A stretch of DNA of 64,000 bases from Fredinandcohnia quinoae (GCF_022427965.1 NZ_JAKTTI010000003.1:152829-216828), one strand, 5' to 3'. Numbered from the stretch's first letter, positions 52,881-61,357 are shown. Made by a program: numbers and translations. The notes: generated from the letters alone by a model not told the origin.

Positions 52881-52981
52881 AAAAATCCTGATTACAAAAA
52901 ATGAATAATTCACTTTCTGTAATCAGGATTTTTAAGGTTCCTGGTAGAAACCCTCAAGCCATATTCTCGAGGTTATACAGG
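52881..52981 (-). ncRNA. Adenine-type purine riboswitch with terminator, upstream of pbuE
   Basis: On the minus strand: CTGTATAACCTC, GAATATGGCTTGAGG, TTTCTACCAGG, AACC, TTAAAAATCCTGATTACAG. These are P1, J1/2, the kissing loops and J3/1 of the purine aptamer. The specificity base after GA is T (GATTAC), which reads adenine; guanine aptamers have C. A terminator stem ATCCTGATTACA/TGTAATCAGGAT with T7 shares bases with P1/P3, so ligand binding would block termination and turn pbuE on. Confidence 0.93.
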
Positions 52982-53131
52982 TTCTATTTAGTTTAATAGT
53001 GATCACTTTGCAAATTTTACTACGTTTTAAGCTATTTATCAAGGGGAAATTTATTCTGTAGATTTTCCTCTCAGAAAAAAAAGATTAGCTCATAAAAATT
53101 AGGTGACAATAGGAAAAAAGGATGTGGTCTT

Positions 53132-53800
53132 ATGGTTGTCGTTCTTTACTTCTTACTTGGATTTGGTTATCTTGGTCTATTAACATGGGGAATACTTCTT
53201 GCTAGAAAAGATCGATTTTTTAATCTCACCAATGTACTTTTACTCGTTATTATTGGACTTGTATACGACAACTTTATCATAGCATTAGGACGATTTATAG
53301 GTGAAGGGAACAAACTGGAGAATTTAAGCTATGCACGATTTTGGTTACATGCTTTATTCACCCCCACTTTAATTCTTTTTGCTTGGAGCTTCTGTAATGG
53401 AATTGGACTATTATGGGCCAAAAAAGTTTTTTGGAGGATCCTTTCTTGCCTCTTGACCATCGGGGTAATTCTTTATGAACTGCTAACTTCTGTAAAGGGG
53501 CTTGAACTTGAACCAAAATGGAAGAATGGTGTATTAACCTATGAACGTGCGGTAGGTTCAGATAGTTTGATTATGGTAACCGTCGTAACCTTGGTTATCG
53601 CGATTGTTGGCTTTATTTTAATAAAGAATTTTCACTTTCCCTGGCTCTTTATCGGTACAATGATCATGATATTAGGTGGTTTACTAACTATTTGGCTCAA
53701 AAGCTTCCCGATTATGAATGTATTAGAATTTCTATTCATGATCTCTTTACTCATGACAAAACAATTTCAGGTCAAGTACATCAAGGAGAATACTAGATGA
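53132..53800 (+). CDS. Integral membrane protein, unknown, coupled to uvsE
   Basis: 222 residues with about seven hydrophobic segments, starting MVVVLYFLLGFGYLGLLTWGILLA. A short polar loop (KGLELEPKWKNGVLTYERAVGS) lies near residues 120-140. I recognise no family. Its TGA overlaps the uvsE ATG by 4 bp, so the two are translationally coupled, which is odd for a repair enzyme. AAGGATG ahead of the ATG is a fair ribosome site. Confidence 0.7.
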   Translation: MVVVLYFLLGFGYLGLLTWGILLARKDRFFNLTNVLLLVIIGLVYDNFIIALGRFIGEGNKLENLSYARFWLHALFTPTLILFAWSFCNGIGLLWAKKVFWRILSCLLTIGVILYELLTSVKGLELEPKWKNGVLTYERAVGSDSLIMVTVVTLVIAIVGFILIKNFHFPWLFIGTMIMILGGLLTIWLKSFPIMNVLEFLFMISLLMTKQFQVKYIKENTR

Positions 53801-54750
53801 AAGTTCGTTTTGGTTATGTCGCAAATGCACTCGGCTTATGGAATGCAAGTCCGTCTAAGACTTTAACCTTTGCCAGATACTCTGCACTTCCTAAAAGTGA
53901 GCGAATCGATAAACTCAAAATGATAACGGCACAAAATCTACTGCACTCGAAAAGAATTTTGCACTATAATATCGCGCATGAAATTGAATTATATCGGTTC
54001 TCAAGCTCCCTTGTCCCCTTAGCAACCCATCCAGAGGTGATGTGGGATTTCCTAACTCCATTTAAAAATGAATGGGCAGAGCTTGGAGACCTGATTCAAC
54101 GCTATAAGCTTCGAATTAGCTTTCACCCGAATCAATTTACTCTTTTTACAAGCTCAAGAGAAGAAGTGACACTGAATGCGGTGAAGGATATGGAGTATCA
54201 CTTTCAGATGCTCCAAGCGATGGATGCTCTTGAATCAGGGATTATCAATATTCATATTGGTGGGGCTTACGGAGATAAAATCACATCCTTACAGCGTTTT
54301 CATAACAATCTACAAGAGCTGCCATCCAAAATTAAGCGATTTATGACACTCGAAAATGATGATAAAACCTACAATGTTCAGGAGACATTGCTCACCTGTG
54401 AGAAAGAAAACATTCCAATGATCCTTGATTATCATCACCATATGGCAAATATGGAGGATATTGACCTTTCTCAAAATTTGGAACGTATTTTCAACACATG
54501 GAACAGGCGGAATCTTGTACCCAAAGTACATATTTCTTCACCAAAATCAGATCATGCCTTTCGATCACACGCTGATTTTGTATCGCTTGATTTCGTTCTA
54601 CCCTTTTTGAAAATGGCAAAGACACTTAATCAAGACTTTGACATTATGATTGAAGCTAAACAAAAGAATCTTGCTATGCACAAACTGATTGAAGATATAA
54701 GCGCGTTACGGGGAATCAAACGCATATCAGGTTCGTCCATACAATGGTAA
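53797..54750 (+). CDS. uvsE: UV damage endonuclease UvsE (UvdE family)
   Basis: 317 residues. Nicks DNA 5' of UV photoproducts, starting an alternative excision repair. TIM-barrel with metal ligands seen in RISFHPNQFTLF (near residue 107), INIHIGGAYGDK, TLENDDKTY (Glu), LDYHHHMAN (His pair near 211), KVHISSPKSDHAFRSHADF and MIEAKQKN. It aligns well with remembered B. subtilis UvsE (YwjD), including the N-terminal LWNASPSKTLTFARYS. AAGGAGAA lies before the ATG. A second, diverged copy follows 36 bp later. Confidence 0.95.
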   Translation: MKVRFGYVANALGLWNASPSKTLTFARYSALPKSERIDKLKMITAQNLLHSKRILHYNIAHEIELYRFSSSLVPLATHPEVMWDFLTPFKNEWAELGDLIQRYKLRISFHPNQFTLFTSSREEVTLNAVKDMEYHFQMLQAMDALESGIINIHIGGAYGDKITSLQRFHNNLQELPSKIKRFMTLENDDKTYNVQETLLTCEKENIPMILDYHHHMANMEDIDLSQNLERIFNTWNRRNLVPKVHISSPKSDHAFRSHADFVSLDFVLPFLKMAKTLNQDFDIMIEAKQKNLAMHKLIEDISALRGIKRISGSSIQW

Positions 54751-54786
54751 AACAATAATGGCATGATGTTGAGAGGTGGAAAAAAG

Positions 54787-55752
54787 ATGACGATTATACG
54801 TCTAGGTTATGTTGCAATGAGTATGGAGCTTAAGAACGCATCCCCATCGAAGACAATGACCTTCGCCCAATTCCAGAAAATTGATGATCGCGATGCTGCG
54901 TTTCGTAAACTAGAACGAATCGCACTTTTAAATTTACAAAATACATTGAGGCTTTTGAAGCATAATGCGGCATCTAATATCCATTTTTACCGCTTAACCT
55001 CTCGTCTCATTCCATTAGCAAACCATGAAGAGCTTTTTGATTGGAATTATTTTGCCCCATTAAAAGCATCACTGCGTGAAATTGGTGATTTCGCAAAAAA
55101 GCACGACATCAGAATTGACTTTCATCCAGATCACTTCGTTCTTATTAATTCAGCGCAAAAACATATTTTGAAAAATTCAATCAAGACCTTGAAGCTTCAT
55201 TACTTATTACTAAAAGAGATGGGGATTGATCCAATCCATCGCTGTGTTATGCATGTGGGTGGTAATTATAAAGAAACCGTAGCATCACTTGAACGGTTCA
55301 TCGAAAATTGGATGAACGTCCCTCGACCCATTCAAAAAATGATCATGCTCGAGAACGACGATACGTCTTTTACACTAGAAGATACATTGTATCTATGTGA
55401 GAAACTAGACATCCCTCTCGTTTTCGATTATCATCATCACCTTGCCCACCACGAAAATGCGAACTGGCAAGATAACTGGGAACGAGTTATCCAAACTTGG
55501 AAACACTCCCCACTCCCAATAAAAATGCATATATCAAGTCCAAAAAATCAACAGGAATTTCGGCACCACTCCGATTATATTGATTGTGAAATGTTTTTCG
55601 ACTTTCTTAAAGTCGCCAAAGGCAGTGTTCCCCAAATCGACTGTATGATTGAGGCAAAGAAAAAAGATGAAGCACTTTTTCGATTAATGGATAAGGTCAA
55701 GGCTCGGGAAGATGTCGAAATAATTGATGGCTCTTCTTTTTACCTGAAATAA
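54787..55752 (+). CDS. Second UvdE-family endonuclease (UvsE paralog)
   Basis: 321 residues from the ATG at 54787 (GAGAGGTGG upstream; an in-frame ATG at 54763 has none). Same fold and ligands as the preceding gene: RIDFHPDHFVLI, CVMHVGGNYKE, MLENDDTSFT, VFDYHHHLAHHENANW, KMHISSPKNQQEFRHHSDYID, MIEAKKKDEA. It is clearly diverged from the first copy outside these blocks, so it is not a recent duplication. All likely metal ligands are kept, so it should be active; it may prefer other lesions. Confidence 0.9.
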   Translation: MTIIRLGYVAMSMELKNASPSKTMTFAQFQKIDDRDAAFRKLERIALLNLQNTLRLLKHNAASNIHFYRLTSRLIPLANHEELFDWNYFAPLKASLREIGDFAKKHDIRIDFHPDHFVLINSAQKHILKNSIKTLKLHYLLLKEMGIDPIHRCVMHVGGNYKETVASLERFIENWMNVPRPIQKMIMLENDDTSFTLEDTLYLCEKLDIPLVFDYHHHLAHHENANWQDNWERVIQTWKHSPLPIKMHISSPKNQQEFRHHSDYIDCEMFFDFLKVAKGSVPQIDCMIEAKKKDEALFRLMDKVKAREDVEIIDGSSFYLK

Positions 55753-55765
55753 TTCTTACACATAA

Positions 55766-55800
55766 AGAGGACATGAACCAAAATGCCTCATGCCCTCTCT
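55766..55800 (+). terminator. Possible hairpin after the uvsE pair
   Basis: AGAGGACATGA pairs imperfectly with TCATGCCCTCT across a ten-base loop. The T tail is weak, so this is a tentative terminator. Confidence 0.4.
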
Positions 55801-55851
55801 ATAATCATTATTAATGTGTCTTAAGAGTCATCGAGCGGTTCCAGCGCTTCA

Positions 55852-56280
55852 TTAAGAGCTTAATAAGCCAGCCATGGAATGGTAAATTTGTTCTACTGTA
55901 TCTTCACCCGCTTTTACCCATCTACTTTTATCCCTTATTTGTCCATCCTCATCCAATGGATTTTGGAACTGAGCAAGTCCTGTTGTTGCAGTCAAAAGTG
56001 AGTTTTCGTCGTAATCTAATCCAATATTGACTACATGTTTAATAACAAAAGGTGTTCCGAATTCAATTTCTGCATTTGAATGGTCCAGTTCCCCTTTAAC
56101 AACATTAATAGGAACTCTTAAATAAATGGTTTCCCCACCTTCTCTCCATAAAACAGCATCAAACTTTCCCTGATGATAATCAAAATTACTGCAGAAGCTA
56201 CACCCTTGAGAATGAAATATATCTCGAGCGCGTCCAAAATTAGCACGTTTTCCTTCTATTGATGTATTTAATTGAATCAT
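55852..56280 (-). CDS. YugN-like family protein
   Basis: 142 residues from the ATG at 56280, which is six bases beyond AGAGGTGG; the ATG at 56286 abuts the site. Resembles the YugN-like family of Bacilli (function unknown): GGETIYLRVPINVVKGELD, AEIEFGTPFVIKHVVNIGLD and a tail ending RWVKAGEDTVEQIYHSMAGLL. Two Cys lie in GCSFCSNFDYH near residue 28. It lies convergent to the uvsE pair and divergent from splA. Confidence 0.7.
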   Translation of the reverse strand: MIQLNTSIEGKRANFGRARDIFHSQGCSFCSNFDYHQGKFDAVLWREGGETIYLRVPINVVKGELDHSNAEIEFGTPFVIKHVVNIGLDYDENSLLTATTGLAQFQNPLDEDGQIRDKSRWVKAGEDTVEQIYHSMAGLLSS

Positions 56281-56445
56281 CGTCATCCACCTCTACCTAT
56301 TTGATATTGCTATTATTTTCCTTAATACGAAGGAACATACATCAAAAAGTACAGTTATCAATACTCATTTCCATAAATAAGAAATCATAAATATCGCCTC
56401 TTAAGGAAAAATCTTAATAGTGAACGAATGAATGAAGGTGATGAA

Positions 56446-56706
56446 ATGGAACTTTATAGTGAAGAACATTCTTACCAGGCTGGAGACATTGTCTATGTCT
56501 TTTATCGAAACCCACATACTCAAGACGTTGCAAATATTCAAGCTGCAGCAGTTGTTAACAGCCCGGAAACTCCAAATGAGTTAGCTTTATTTTTATATGA
56601 AACCTATTACCCACTTTCCAACGACATGGCTATATATTTGACTGAAGAGGATGCATTGCGTGCATACAATTATTATTATGGTGATTCGGAGGGCAAATTA
56701 GAATGA
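56446..56706 (+). CDS. splA: SplA, regulator of the spore photoproduct lyase operon
   Basis: 86 residues. Matches remembered B. subtilis SplA in length and pattern: GDIVYVFYRNPHTQDVANIQAAAVV and ELALFLYETYYPLSNDMAIYLTEEDALRAY. It tunes splB expression during sporulation. I take the ATG at 56446 after GAAGGTGAT; the ATG at 56428 is upstream of that site. It overlaps splB by 4 bp. In B. subtilis the operon is read by sigma-G; I could not find a clear sigma-G promoter here. Confidence 0.88.
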   Translation: MELYSEEHSYQAGDIVYVFYRNPHTQDVANIQAAAVVNSPETPNELALFLYETYYPLSNDMAIYLTEEDALRAYNYYYGDSEGKLE

Positions 56707-57731
56707 ATCAACCATTTAATCCCAGGCTCGTATACTTCGAGCCAAAGGCATTAGAATATCCTTTAGGAAAAGAGCTTCACAAAAAATTCGAGGCTACCGA
56801 TGTAGAAATTCGATATACAACCTCTCACAATCAAGTAAGGAACTTACCCGGTGAAAATGACTTTCAAAGATATAGGGTGGCAAAGTCAACACTTGTGGTT
56901 GGAATTAGAAAAACACTAAAATTCGATACCTCTAAACCATCAGCTGAATACGCTATTCCTTTTGCGACTGGATGCATGGGACATTGTCATTACTGTTATT
57001 TACAAACAACGATGGGTAGTAAACCTTACATCCGTACGTATGTGAATGTAGATGAAATTCTTGAAGCGGCTGACAAGTATATGGAAGAACGAGCACCAGA
57101 GTTTACAAGATTTGAAGCATCTTGTACATCCGATATTGTTGGGATTGATCACATAACCCATAGTCTAAAAAGAGCAATCGAACATTTTGGAAAATCAGAG
57201 CTTGGAAAATTACGATTTGTAACGAAATTCCATCATGTCGATCACTTACTCGATGCCAAGCATAATGGAAAAACAAGGTTTCGATTCAGTGTTAATGCTG
57301 ATTATATCGTTAAAAATTTTGAGCCGGGAACTTCTTCGTTAGAGAAGAGAATAGAAGCTGCTGGAAAGATTGCCAGAGCCGGATACCCACTTGGATTTAT
57401 CGTCGCACCCATTTATCTTCATGAAGGTTGGGAAGAAGGCTATTATCACATGTTTGAGCGTTTGGACGCAGAGCTGCCACCAGAGGCGAAGAAGGACTTA
57501 ACCTTTGAGTTTATTCAACATCGGTTTACAAAGCCTGCGAAAAAGGTAATCGAGAAAAACTATCCTATGACAAAGCTAGAGTTAGATGAAGACAAAAGAA
57601 GATATAAATGGGGTAAATATGGGATTGGAAAGTATATTTATCAAAAAGAAGAAGAAGAGGACATCAAAAAGCATTTGTACTCTTATATGGAGAAATTTTT
57701 CCCTGATGCAAAGCTAGAATATTTCACATAG
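56703..57731 (+). CDS. splB: Spore photoproduct lyase
   Basis: 342 residues, the family length. A radical SAM enzyme that reverses the 5-thyminyl-5,6-dihydrothymine dimer formed in UV-irradiated spores. The iron-sulfur ligands are C91, C95 and C98 in ATGCMGHCHYCYL, and the H-donor Cys141 lies in FEASCTSDIVG, the same number as in B. subtilis. RFSVNADYIVKNFEPGT and YHMFERLDAELP are further family blocks. It is intact. It stands beside two UvsE genes, so three UV-repair enzymes lie within 4 kb. Confidence 0.97.
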   Translation: MNQPFNPRLVYFEPKALEYPLGKELHKKFEATDVEIRYTTSHNQVRNLPGENDFQRYRVAKSTLVVGIRKTLKFDTSKPSAEYAIPFATGCMGHCHYCYLQTTMGSKPYIRTYVNVDEILEAADKYMEERAPEFTRFEASCTSDIVGIDHITHSLKRAIEHFGKSELGKLRFVTKFHHVDHLLDAKHNGKTRFRFSVNADYIVKNFEPGTSSLEKRIEAAGKIARAGYPLGFIVAPIYLHEGWEEGYYHMFERLDAELPPEAKKDLTFEFIQHRFTKPAKKVIEKNYPMTKLELDEDKRRYKWGKYGIGKYIYQKEEEEDIKKHLYSYMEKFFPDAKLEYFT

Positions 57732-57825
57732 AACGGTTAATCTATCGTTTGAAATAAGCACATATTTGCATTGATAAAGGCAACAATAATGGAGTAGAAA
57801 ACTCATTGATTAAGAGGTGAATATC

Positions 57826-57972
57826 ATGCCAAATCATAATAAAAAACAAGCAGGTAACTATGCACAAGGTTCTGGATCAAAATATCACCAAGAACATGCC
57901 AGTCATGTTCCAGATTACGGTGCTAATATCGTTGACCCGAATACGAATATGAGTGAGAAGAGCAACAAATAA
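57826..57972 (+). CDS. Small hydrophilic protein, possibly spore-associated
   Basis: 48 residues, too short for usual ORF cut-offs. It begins MPNHNKKQAGNYAQGSGSKY and ends NMSEKSNK; it is rich in Asn, Gln, Ser, Gly, Lys and His with no hydrophobic core, which recalls small acid-soluble or minor spore proteins. AAGAGGTGAATATC before the ATG is a good ribosome site, and a hairpin follows. It lies 94 bp behind splB. The spore link rests on composition and neighbour only. Confidence 0.65.
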   Translation: MPNHNKKQAGNYAQGSGSKYHQEHASHVPDYGANIVDPNTNMSEKSNK

Positions 57973-57981
57973 TGATATGGT

Positions 57982-58020
57982 TTAATATGTGGGACGAGTT
58001 TCGCATGTCCCACATATTAA
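57982..58020. terminator. Near-perfect palindrome after the small ORF
   Basis: TTAATATGTGGGAC pairs with GTCCCACATATTAA across 11 bases. No T tail follows on either strand, so it may be an mRNA end-stabilising hairpin or an operator rather than a classical terminator. Confidence 0.5.
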
Positions 58021-58042
58021 GGAATGTGACTAATTTCCTATA

Positions 58043-58522
58043 TTAGCTGATTTTCCTTATTCTCTGCTCATACAAATACTGTACGCCATATAATAAATAG
58101 GCTTTATAGTGTAAGTAGATGAAAAACTGAAAATGATTTAAGCGATTTAGACGGATGATTTTTATCCTTTTTAGAACATCAATGAAAAAAAATGCAAAAA
58201 GACCATCAGCAATCATATTCAGCAATACAAACTTCTTAAAGTTACCATATGACATTTTAAGTATCCACATTGAAAAAGGCATATAAAGACCAACGCTAAA
58301 AGGCAGTTCATCCTTAATAAATGATTTTGGTTTATCATAAAACTTCCACCAATTCCGCTTATGCCCATACAAATGATTAATGATTTCAAAAATAACAATA
58401 AAAATCCCAGCAAAGGAATAACGTTTCATGCTTTGCTTTCCTATGAAAAATAATGATAACCATGGAATGACTAATAAAGATATGTTAAAGATTAAATGCC
58501 TTCTTGATATCATCGTTGCCAT
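58043..58522 (-). CDS. Membrane protein of the CBO0543-like family
   Basis: 159 residues with four likely helices (starting HLIFNISLLVIPWLSLFFIG). HLYGHKRNWWKFYDKPKSFIKDELPF is similar to what I remember of CBO0543-family proteins, which are of unknown function in spore-forming Firmicutes. The C-terminus is strongly basic and aromatic. GGAGGGAGATGGC ribosome site. Single gene. Confidence 0.6.
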   Translation of the reverse strand: MATMISRRHLIFNISLLVIPWLSLFFIGKQSMKRYSFAGIFIVIFEIINHLYGHKRNWWKFYDKPKSFIKDELPFSVGLYMPFSMWILKMSYGNFKKFVLLNMIADGLFAFFFIDVLKRIKIIRLNRLNHFQFFIYLHYKAYLLYGVQYLYEQRIRKIS

Positions 58523-58601
58523 CTCCCTCCTCTACTTTTTTAAAGTATCCAATTATATGAAAAAAAACCGCCATGTGAGCGATTTTTAGTAAGGGATTTT
58601 G

Positions 58602-58640
58602 CTAAAAAAAATTGGTCAATCACATAATGAGATTGACCTT
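58602..58640 (-). terminator. Terminator of the cupin gene
   Basis: On the minus strand AAGGTCAATC pairs with GATTGACC around TCATTATGT, followed by AATTTTTTTT. Confidence 0.85.
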
Positions 58641-58659
58641 ATGTTTCCATACTATTCAA

Positions 58660-59235
58660 TTAACGACCGTGAGTACTCTCTGCAGCTTGCGCCTCTGCTT
58701 TTGTAACTTGGACTGTACCACGAGGATGATGTGGTGGTGCATAGATGGAGTAGAGTTTTAATGGTGTCCTGCCAGTATTGATAACATTATGCCATGTTCC
58801 AGCAGGCACCATTATCGCTGAATCATCACTGAGTTTTCTTTCAAAGGTTAAGTGATTTTTCCTTCTTCCCATCCGGACAATCCCATGGCCTTCTTCAATC
58901 CGTAAAAATTGATCAGTGCTTGGATGGATTTCTAAGCCGATATCCTCCCCAGGGTTCAAACTCATTAAGGTAACCTGTAAATGTTGTCCTGTCCAAATCG
59001 CAGTACGAAAAGTTTTATTATGCTCAGCCGCTTCATTAATATCAACTACAAAGGGATTAGGACCATGGTCTTTGCTTATAATCTTATTTCTTCCCCAATC
59101 TGACTGATAATAGCCAAAATGTGCAGCTTCATAAGGATTCACCCAATAGTAGTACTGTCTCCCATCTTGATAAATCGGTGCATTCGCGTAATAAGGATAT
59201 GGATACCCATAAGGATCATTGTACATTTTACTCAT
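58660..59235 (-). CDS. Cupin-domain protein with Tyr-rich N-terminus
   Basis: 191 residues. The first 45 are rich in Tyr and Pro (YNDPYGYPYPYYANAPIYQDG), a composition seen in spore coat proteins. The rest is one cupin barrel: GEDIGLEIHPSTDQFLRIEEGHGIVRMG and the second motif PAGTWHNVINTGRTPLKLYSIYAPPHHPRGT, as in B. subtilis YdbB-like proteins. Metal ligands His, Glu and a late His are present though Gln replaces one His. Role unknown; a spore-surface place is a guess from composition. Confidence 0.85.
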   Translation of the reverse strand: MSKMYNDPYGYPYPYYANAPIYQDGRQYYYWVNPYEAAHFGYYQSDWGRNKIISKDHGPNPFVVDINEAAEHNKTFRTAIWTGQHLQVTLMSLNPGEDIGLEIHPSTDQFLRIEEGHGIVRMGRRKNHLTFERKLSDDSAIMVPAGTWHNVINTGRTPLKLYSIYAPPHHPRGTVQVTKAEAQAAESTHGR

Positions 59236-59302
59236 TCCCTTTCTTAGATTATCAAAGTATCTTATGCCCTTTGATTAGGGAATGTAACTAAGCGCCAAGA
59301 AA

Positions 59303-59337
59303 TCTATTCATATAGTTCCCAAATTCTATTCATATAG
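59303..59337. repeat. Paired 13-bp direct repeat, 22-bp period
   Basis: TCTATTCATATAG occurs at 59303-59315 and again exactly at 59325-59337. A 22-bp period (two helical turns) suits a tandem protein-binding site, between the cupin gene start and the end of the lipoprotein gene. Confidence 0.6.
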
Positions 59338-59351
59338 CAAACTTTAAAGAT

Positions 59352-59372
59352 TTCACCCAGTACTTCATTTTC
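59352..59372. repeat. 21-bp segment identical to part of the methyltransferase gene
   Basis: These 21 bases are identical to 62163-62183, and similarity fades out over the next 25 bp toward the lipoprotein stop. The second site codes for MKYWVKPGG-like residues in the methyltransferase. It looks like a fragment left by recombination. Confidence 0.6.
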
Positions 59373-59383
59373 AATAGAAACTT

Positions 59384-59788
59384 TTATGGTTTTCCGGTAA
59401 TTGCAGGATCTAAATCTTTAAACATAGCTTTCATTTCATCAGGTACAAGCATTACATTTTCTATTTTTATTTCTGTATTATTATCAGAAGGGGCAAGCCT
59501 TACTAATAACATTTGCCCATTTTCAAAGGTCAATAACTCGTACCTTTTATAATCAGTACCAGCTGTTGTAATATCTTGAAGTTCGTTAAATTCACTTTCG
59601 GAAATACTACCTTTTCTTCCTTCAGAAAACAATGCGTCAAAACTTTCATAATCATTGTTGTCGATTGCCAATTTCATTAACCAAGAAGTATTATCTGAAC
59701 TATCAGGCTTCAACGTTTTGTTGCTACAACCAACCAATATCACAATAAAAATTGTAAAGATTATGAGATACTTACATTTAACATTCAT
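59384..59788 (-). CDS. Small lipoprotein, unknown
   Basis: 134 residues. Lipoprotein signal KYLIIFTIFIVILVGCSNK with lipobox LVGC (Cys21). The rest is an acidic globular domain (SWLMKLAIDNNDYESFDALFSEGRKGSISESEFNEL) without a family I know. AGGGGGGATCC before the ATG is a strong site. The 3' end (ITGKP, stop) abuts the segment shared with the methyltransferase gene, so the C-terminus may have been altered by recombination. Confidence 0.75.
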   Translation of the reverse strand: MNVKCKYLIIFTIFIVILVGCSNKTLKPDSSDNTSWLMKLAIDNNDYESFDALFSEGRKGSISESEFNELQDITTAGTDYKRYELLTFENGQMLLVRLAPSDNNTEIKIENVMLVPDEMKAMFKDLDPAITGKP

Positions 59789-59866
59789 TGGATCCCCCCT
59801 GATTTTCTATTAAGAATACCAATATACCAACTAATCCTCGATCCTACTTAGCTAGCTAAAACTATG

Positions 59867-61357
59867 CTATTTGCTCATATTCATTTTTTCAATTCTGAGG
59901 TTTGGGCTTTTTCGAAAATTAGTAGCCTGTTCAAAAGCATATGCTAACATAATTAATTGCCCTTCACTATAAGCTGTTCCTGCAAAGGTAACTCCAAATG
60001 GCCGACCGTTTTGCTTATAGCCAGCAGGTATGGCAATGGATGGGTACCCTGCTTTCGCACTGATGGTTGAACCTATATAAGATGGGAATAGAATTGCATC
60101 AAGATTGTATTTTTCCAAAGCAAGGTCGATGCCTTGATCCTGGGAAAAGTACAAATCCTCCAATTTGTTTAATATATAATTAGGATTCCTTAATGTGTTT
60201 GAAAGGAGTGCTCTTTGTTCCAATTTATCCTGTCCATATTTTAACTTCGCTTCTTTGTTGATTTGATTATAGTGAATTAACTCTTTAATTGAATGAATAG
60301 GGATGTTTGTAGGAAGCTGTGAAAGAAAATTATCTAAGCTATGTTTCAATTCATATAGATTTACTCCCCAATTCCACTCTCTATGAAAGGTAGGAATCTC
60401 GATCTCTTCAGTAAAAGCTCCTTCATCTTTTAGAACCTGGATAGCTTGTTGGAACAAGACCTCATCATACTCGTCCGAATTTAGAAAGTCATCAGATCCA
60501 TTTTTAAATATGCCAATTCTCGCTCCTTTTAAGCCATCGGAGTTAAGGAATATCGAATAATCCCGCTCTATTCTACCTTCACTTTTAAATGTCGCAGCAT
60601 CCTCCTTATCAAGACCAGCCATAGCTCCCAGCAAAAGGGCAGCATCCGTAACATTCCTTGCCATTGGCCCAGCAGTATCCTGTGAATATGTAAAAGGAAT
60701 GATACCCCTTCTGCTAATTAAACCTACAGTCGGCTTGATCCCAACTACCGAATTTTGAATGGCAGGACTAAGAATGGATGCATCTGTTTCCGTTCCAACA
60801 GATAAAACAGTGAAATTGGCAGCAACTGCCACAGCCGAACCAGAACTAGATCCACCTACAAAAAGATCAGGATCTCCATAAGGATTTAATACTTGCCCTC
60901 CTCTTGAGCTATACCCAGCCCACATTGTCGTGGACATTGCATTAGCTAGCTCGGTCATATTTGCCTTACCTAAAATAACCGCACCTGCTTTACGAAGCTT
61001 TTCCACAAGAAACGCATCCTGATCAGCCAAATAATTCTCCAATGCAATCGTACCCGCACTTGTATGCATGGAATCTGCAGTTTCAATATTATCTTTTAAA
61101 AGGACAGGAATTCCATGTAATGGTCCTCTAACACCTTTTAAACTTCTTTCATTATCAAGTGCCTCTGCTAAAAAGATAGCATCAGGATTTATTTCAAGAA
61201 CGGAATTTACTTTCGGTCCATCTTGATCATATTTCGCTATCCGATATAAGTAGTACATCACCAATTCTTTGGAAGTTACTAACCCTTTTTCCATGGCATC
61301 TTGAATCTCGTAAATCGTTAATTCTTCTCTAAAAAACTCATTAAATGTAATCGTCAT
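59867..61357 (-). CDS. Amidase signature family enzyme
   Basis: 496 residues. Hydrolyses an amide with a Ser-cisSer-Lys triad: Lys88 in VLLKDNIETAD, cis-Ser in GGSSSGSAVAVAA (about residues 168-177) and the nucleophile Ser194 in GTETDASILSPA. All three are present. It does not carry the GatA-type context (no gatC/gatB nearby), so a catabolic amidase is more likely than Glu-tRNA amidotransferase. No signal peptide. Substrate unknown. It is flanked by two small lipoprotein genes on the same strand with gaps of 78 and about 190 bp. Confidence 0.92.
   Translation of the reverse strand: MTITFNEFFREELTIYEIQDAMEKGLVTSKELVMYYLYRIAKYDQDGPKVNSVLEINPDAIFLAEALDNERSLKGVRGPLHGIPVLLKDNIETADSMHTSAGTIALENYLADQDAFLVEKLRKAGAVILGKANMTELANAMSTTMWAGYSSRGGQVLNPYGDPDLFVGGSSSGSAVAVAANFTVLSVGTETDASILSPAIQNSVVGIKPTVGLISRRGIIPFTYSQDTAGPMARNVTDAALLLGAMAGLDKEDAATFKSEGRIERDYSIFLNSDGLKGARIGIFKNGSDDFLNSDEYDEVLFQQAIQVLKDEGAFTEEIEIPTFHREWNWGVNLYELKHSLDNFLSQLPTNIPIHSIKELIHYNQINKEAKLKYGQDKLEQRALLSNTLRNPNYILNKLEDLYFSQDQGIDLALEKYNLDAILFPSYIGSTISAKAGYPSIAIPAGYKQNGRPFGVTFAGTAYSEGQLIMLAYAFEQATNFRKSPNLRIEKMNMSK

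Noticed and set aside
52917..52981. Guanine-type reading of the purine riboswitch
   Set aside because: The specificity base follows GA and is T (GATTAC), which is the adenine type; the pbuE gene behind it agrees.
59867..61357. GatA subunit of Glu-tRNA amidotransferase
   Set aside because: The amidase triad is shared, but gatC and gatB are not adjacent and flanking genes are lipoproteins, so a general amidase is more likely.
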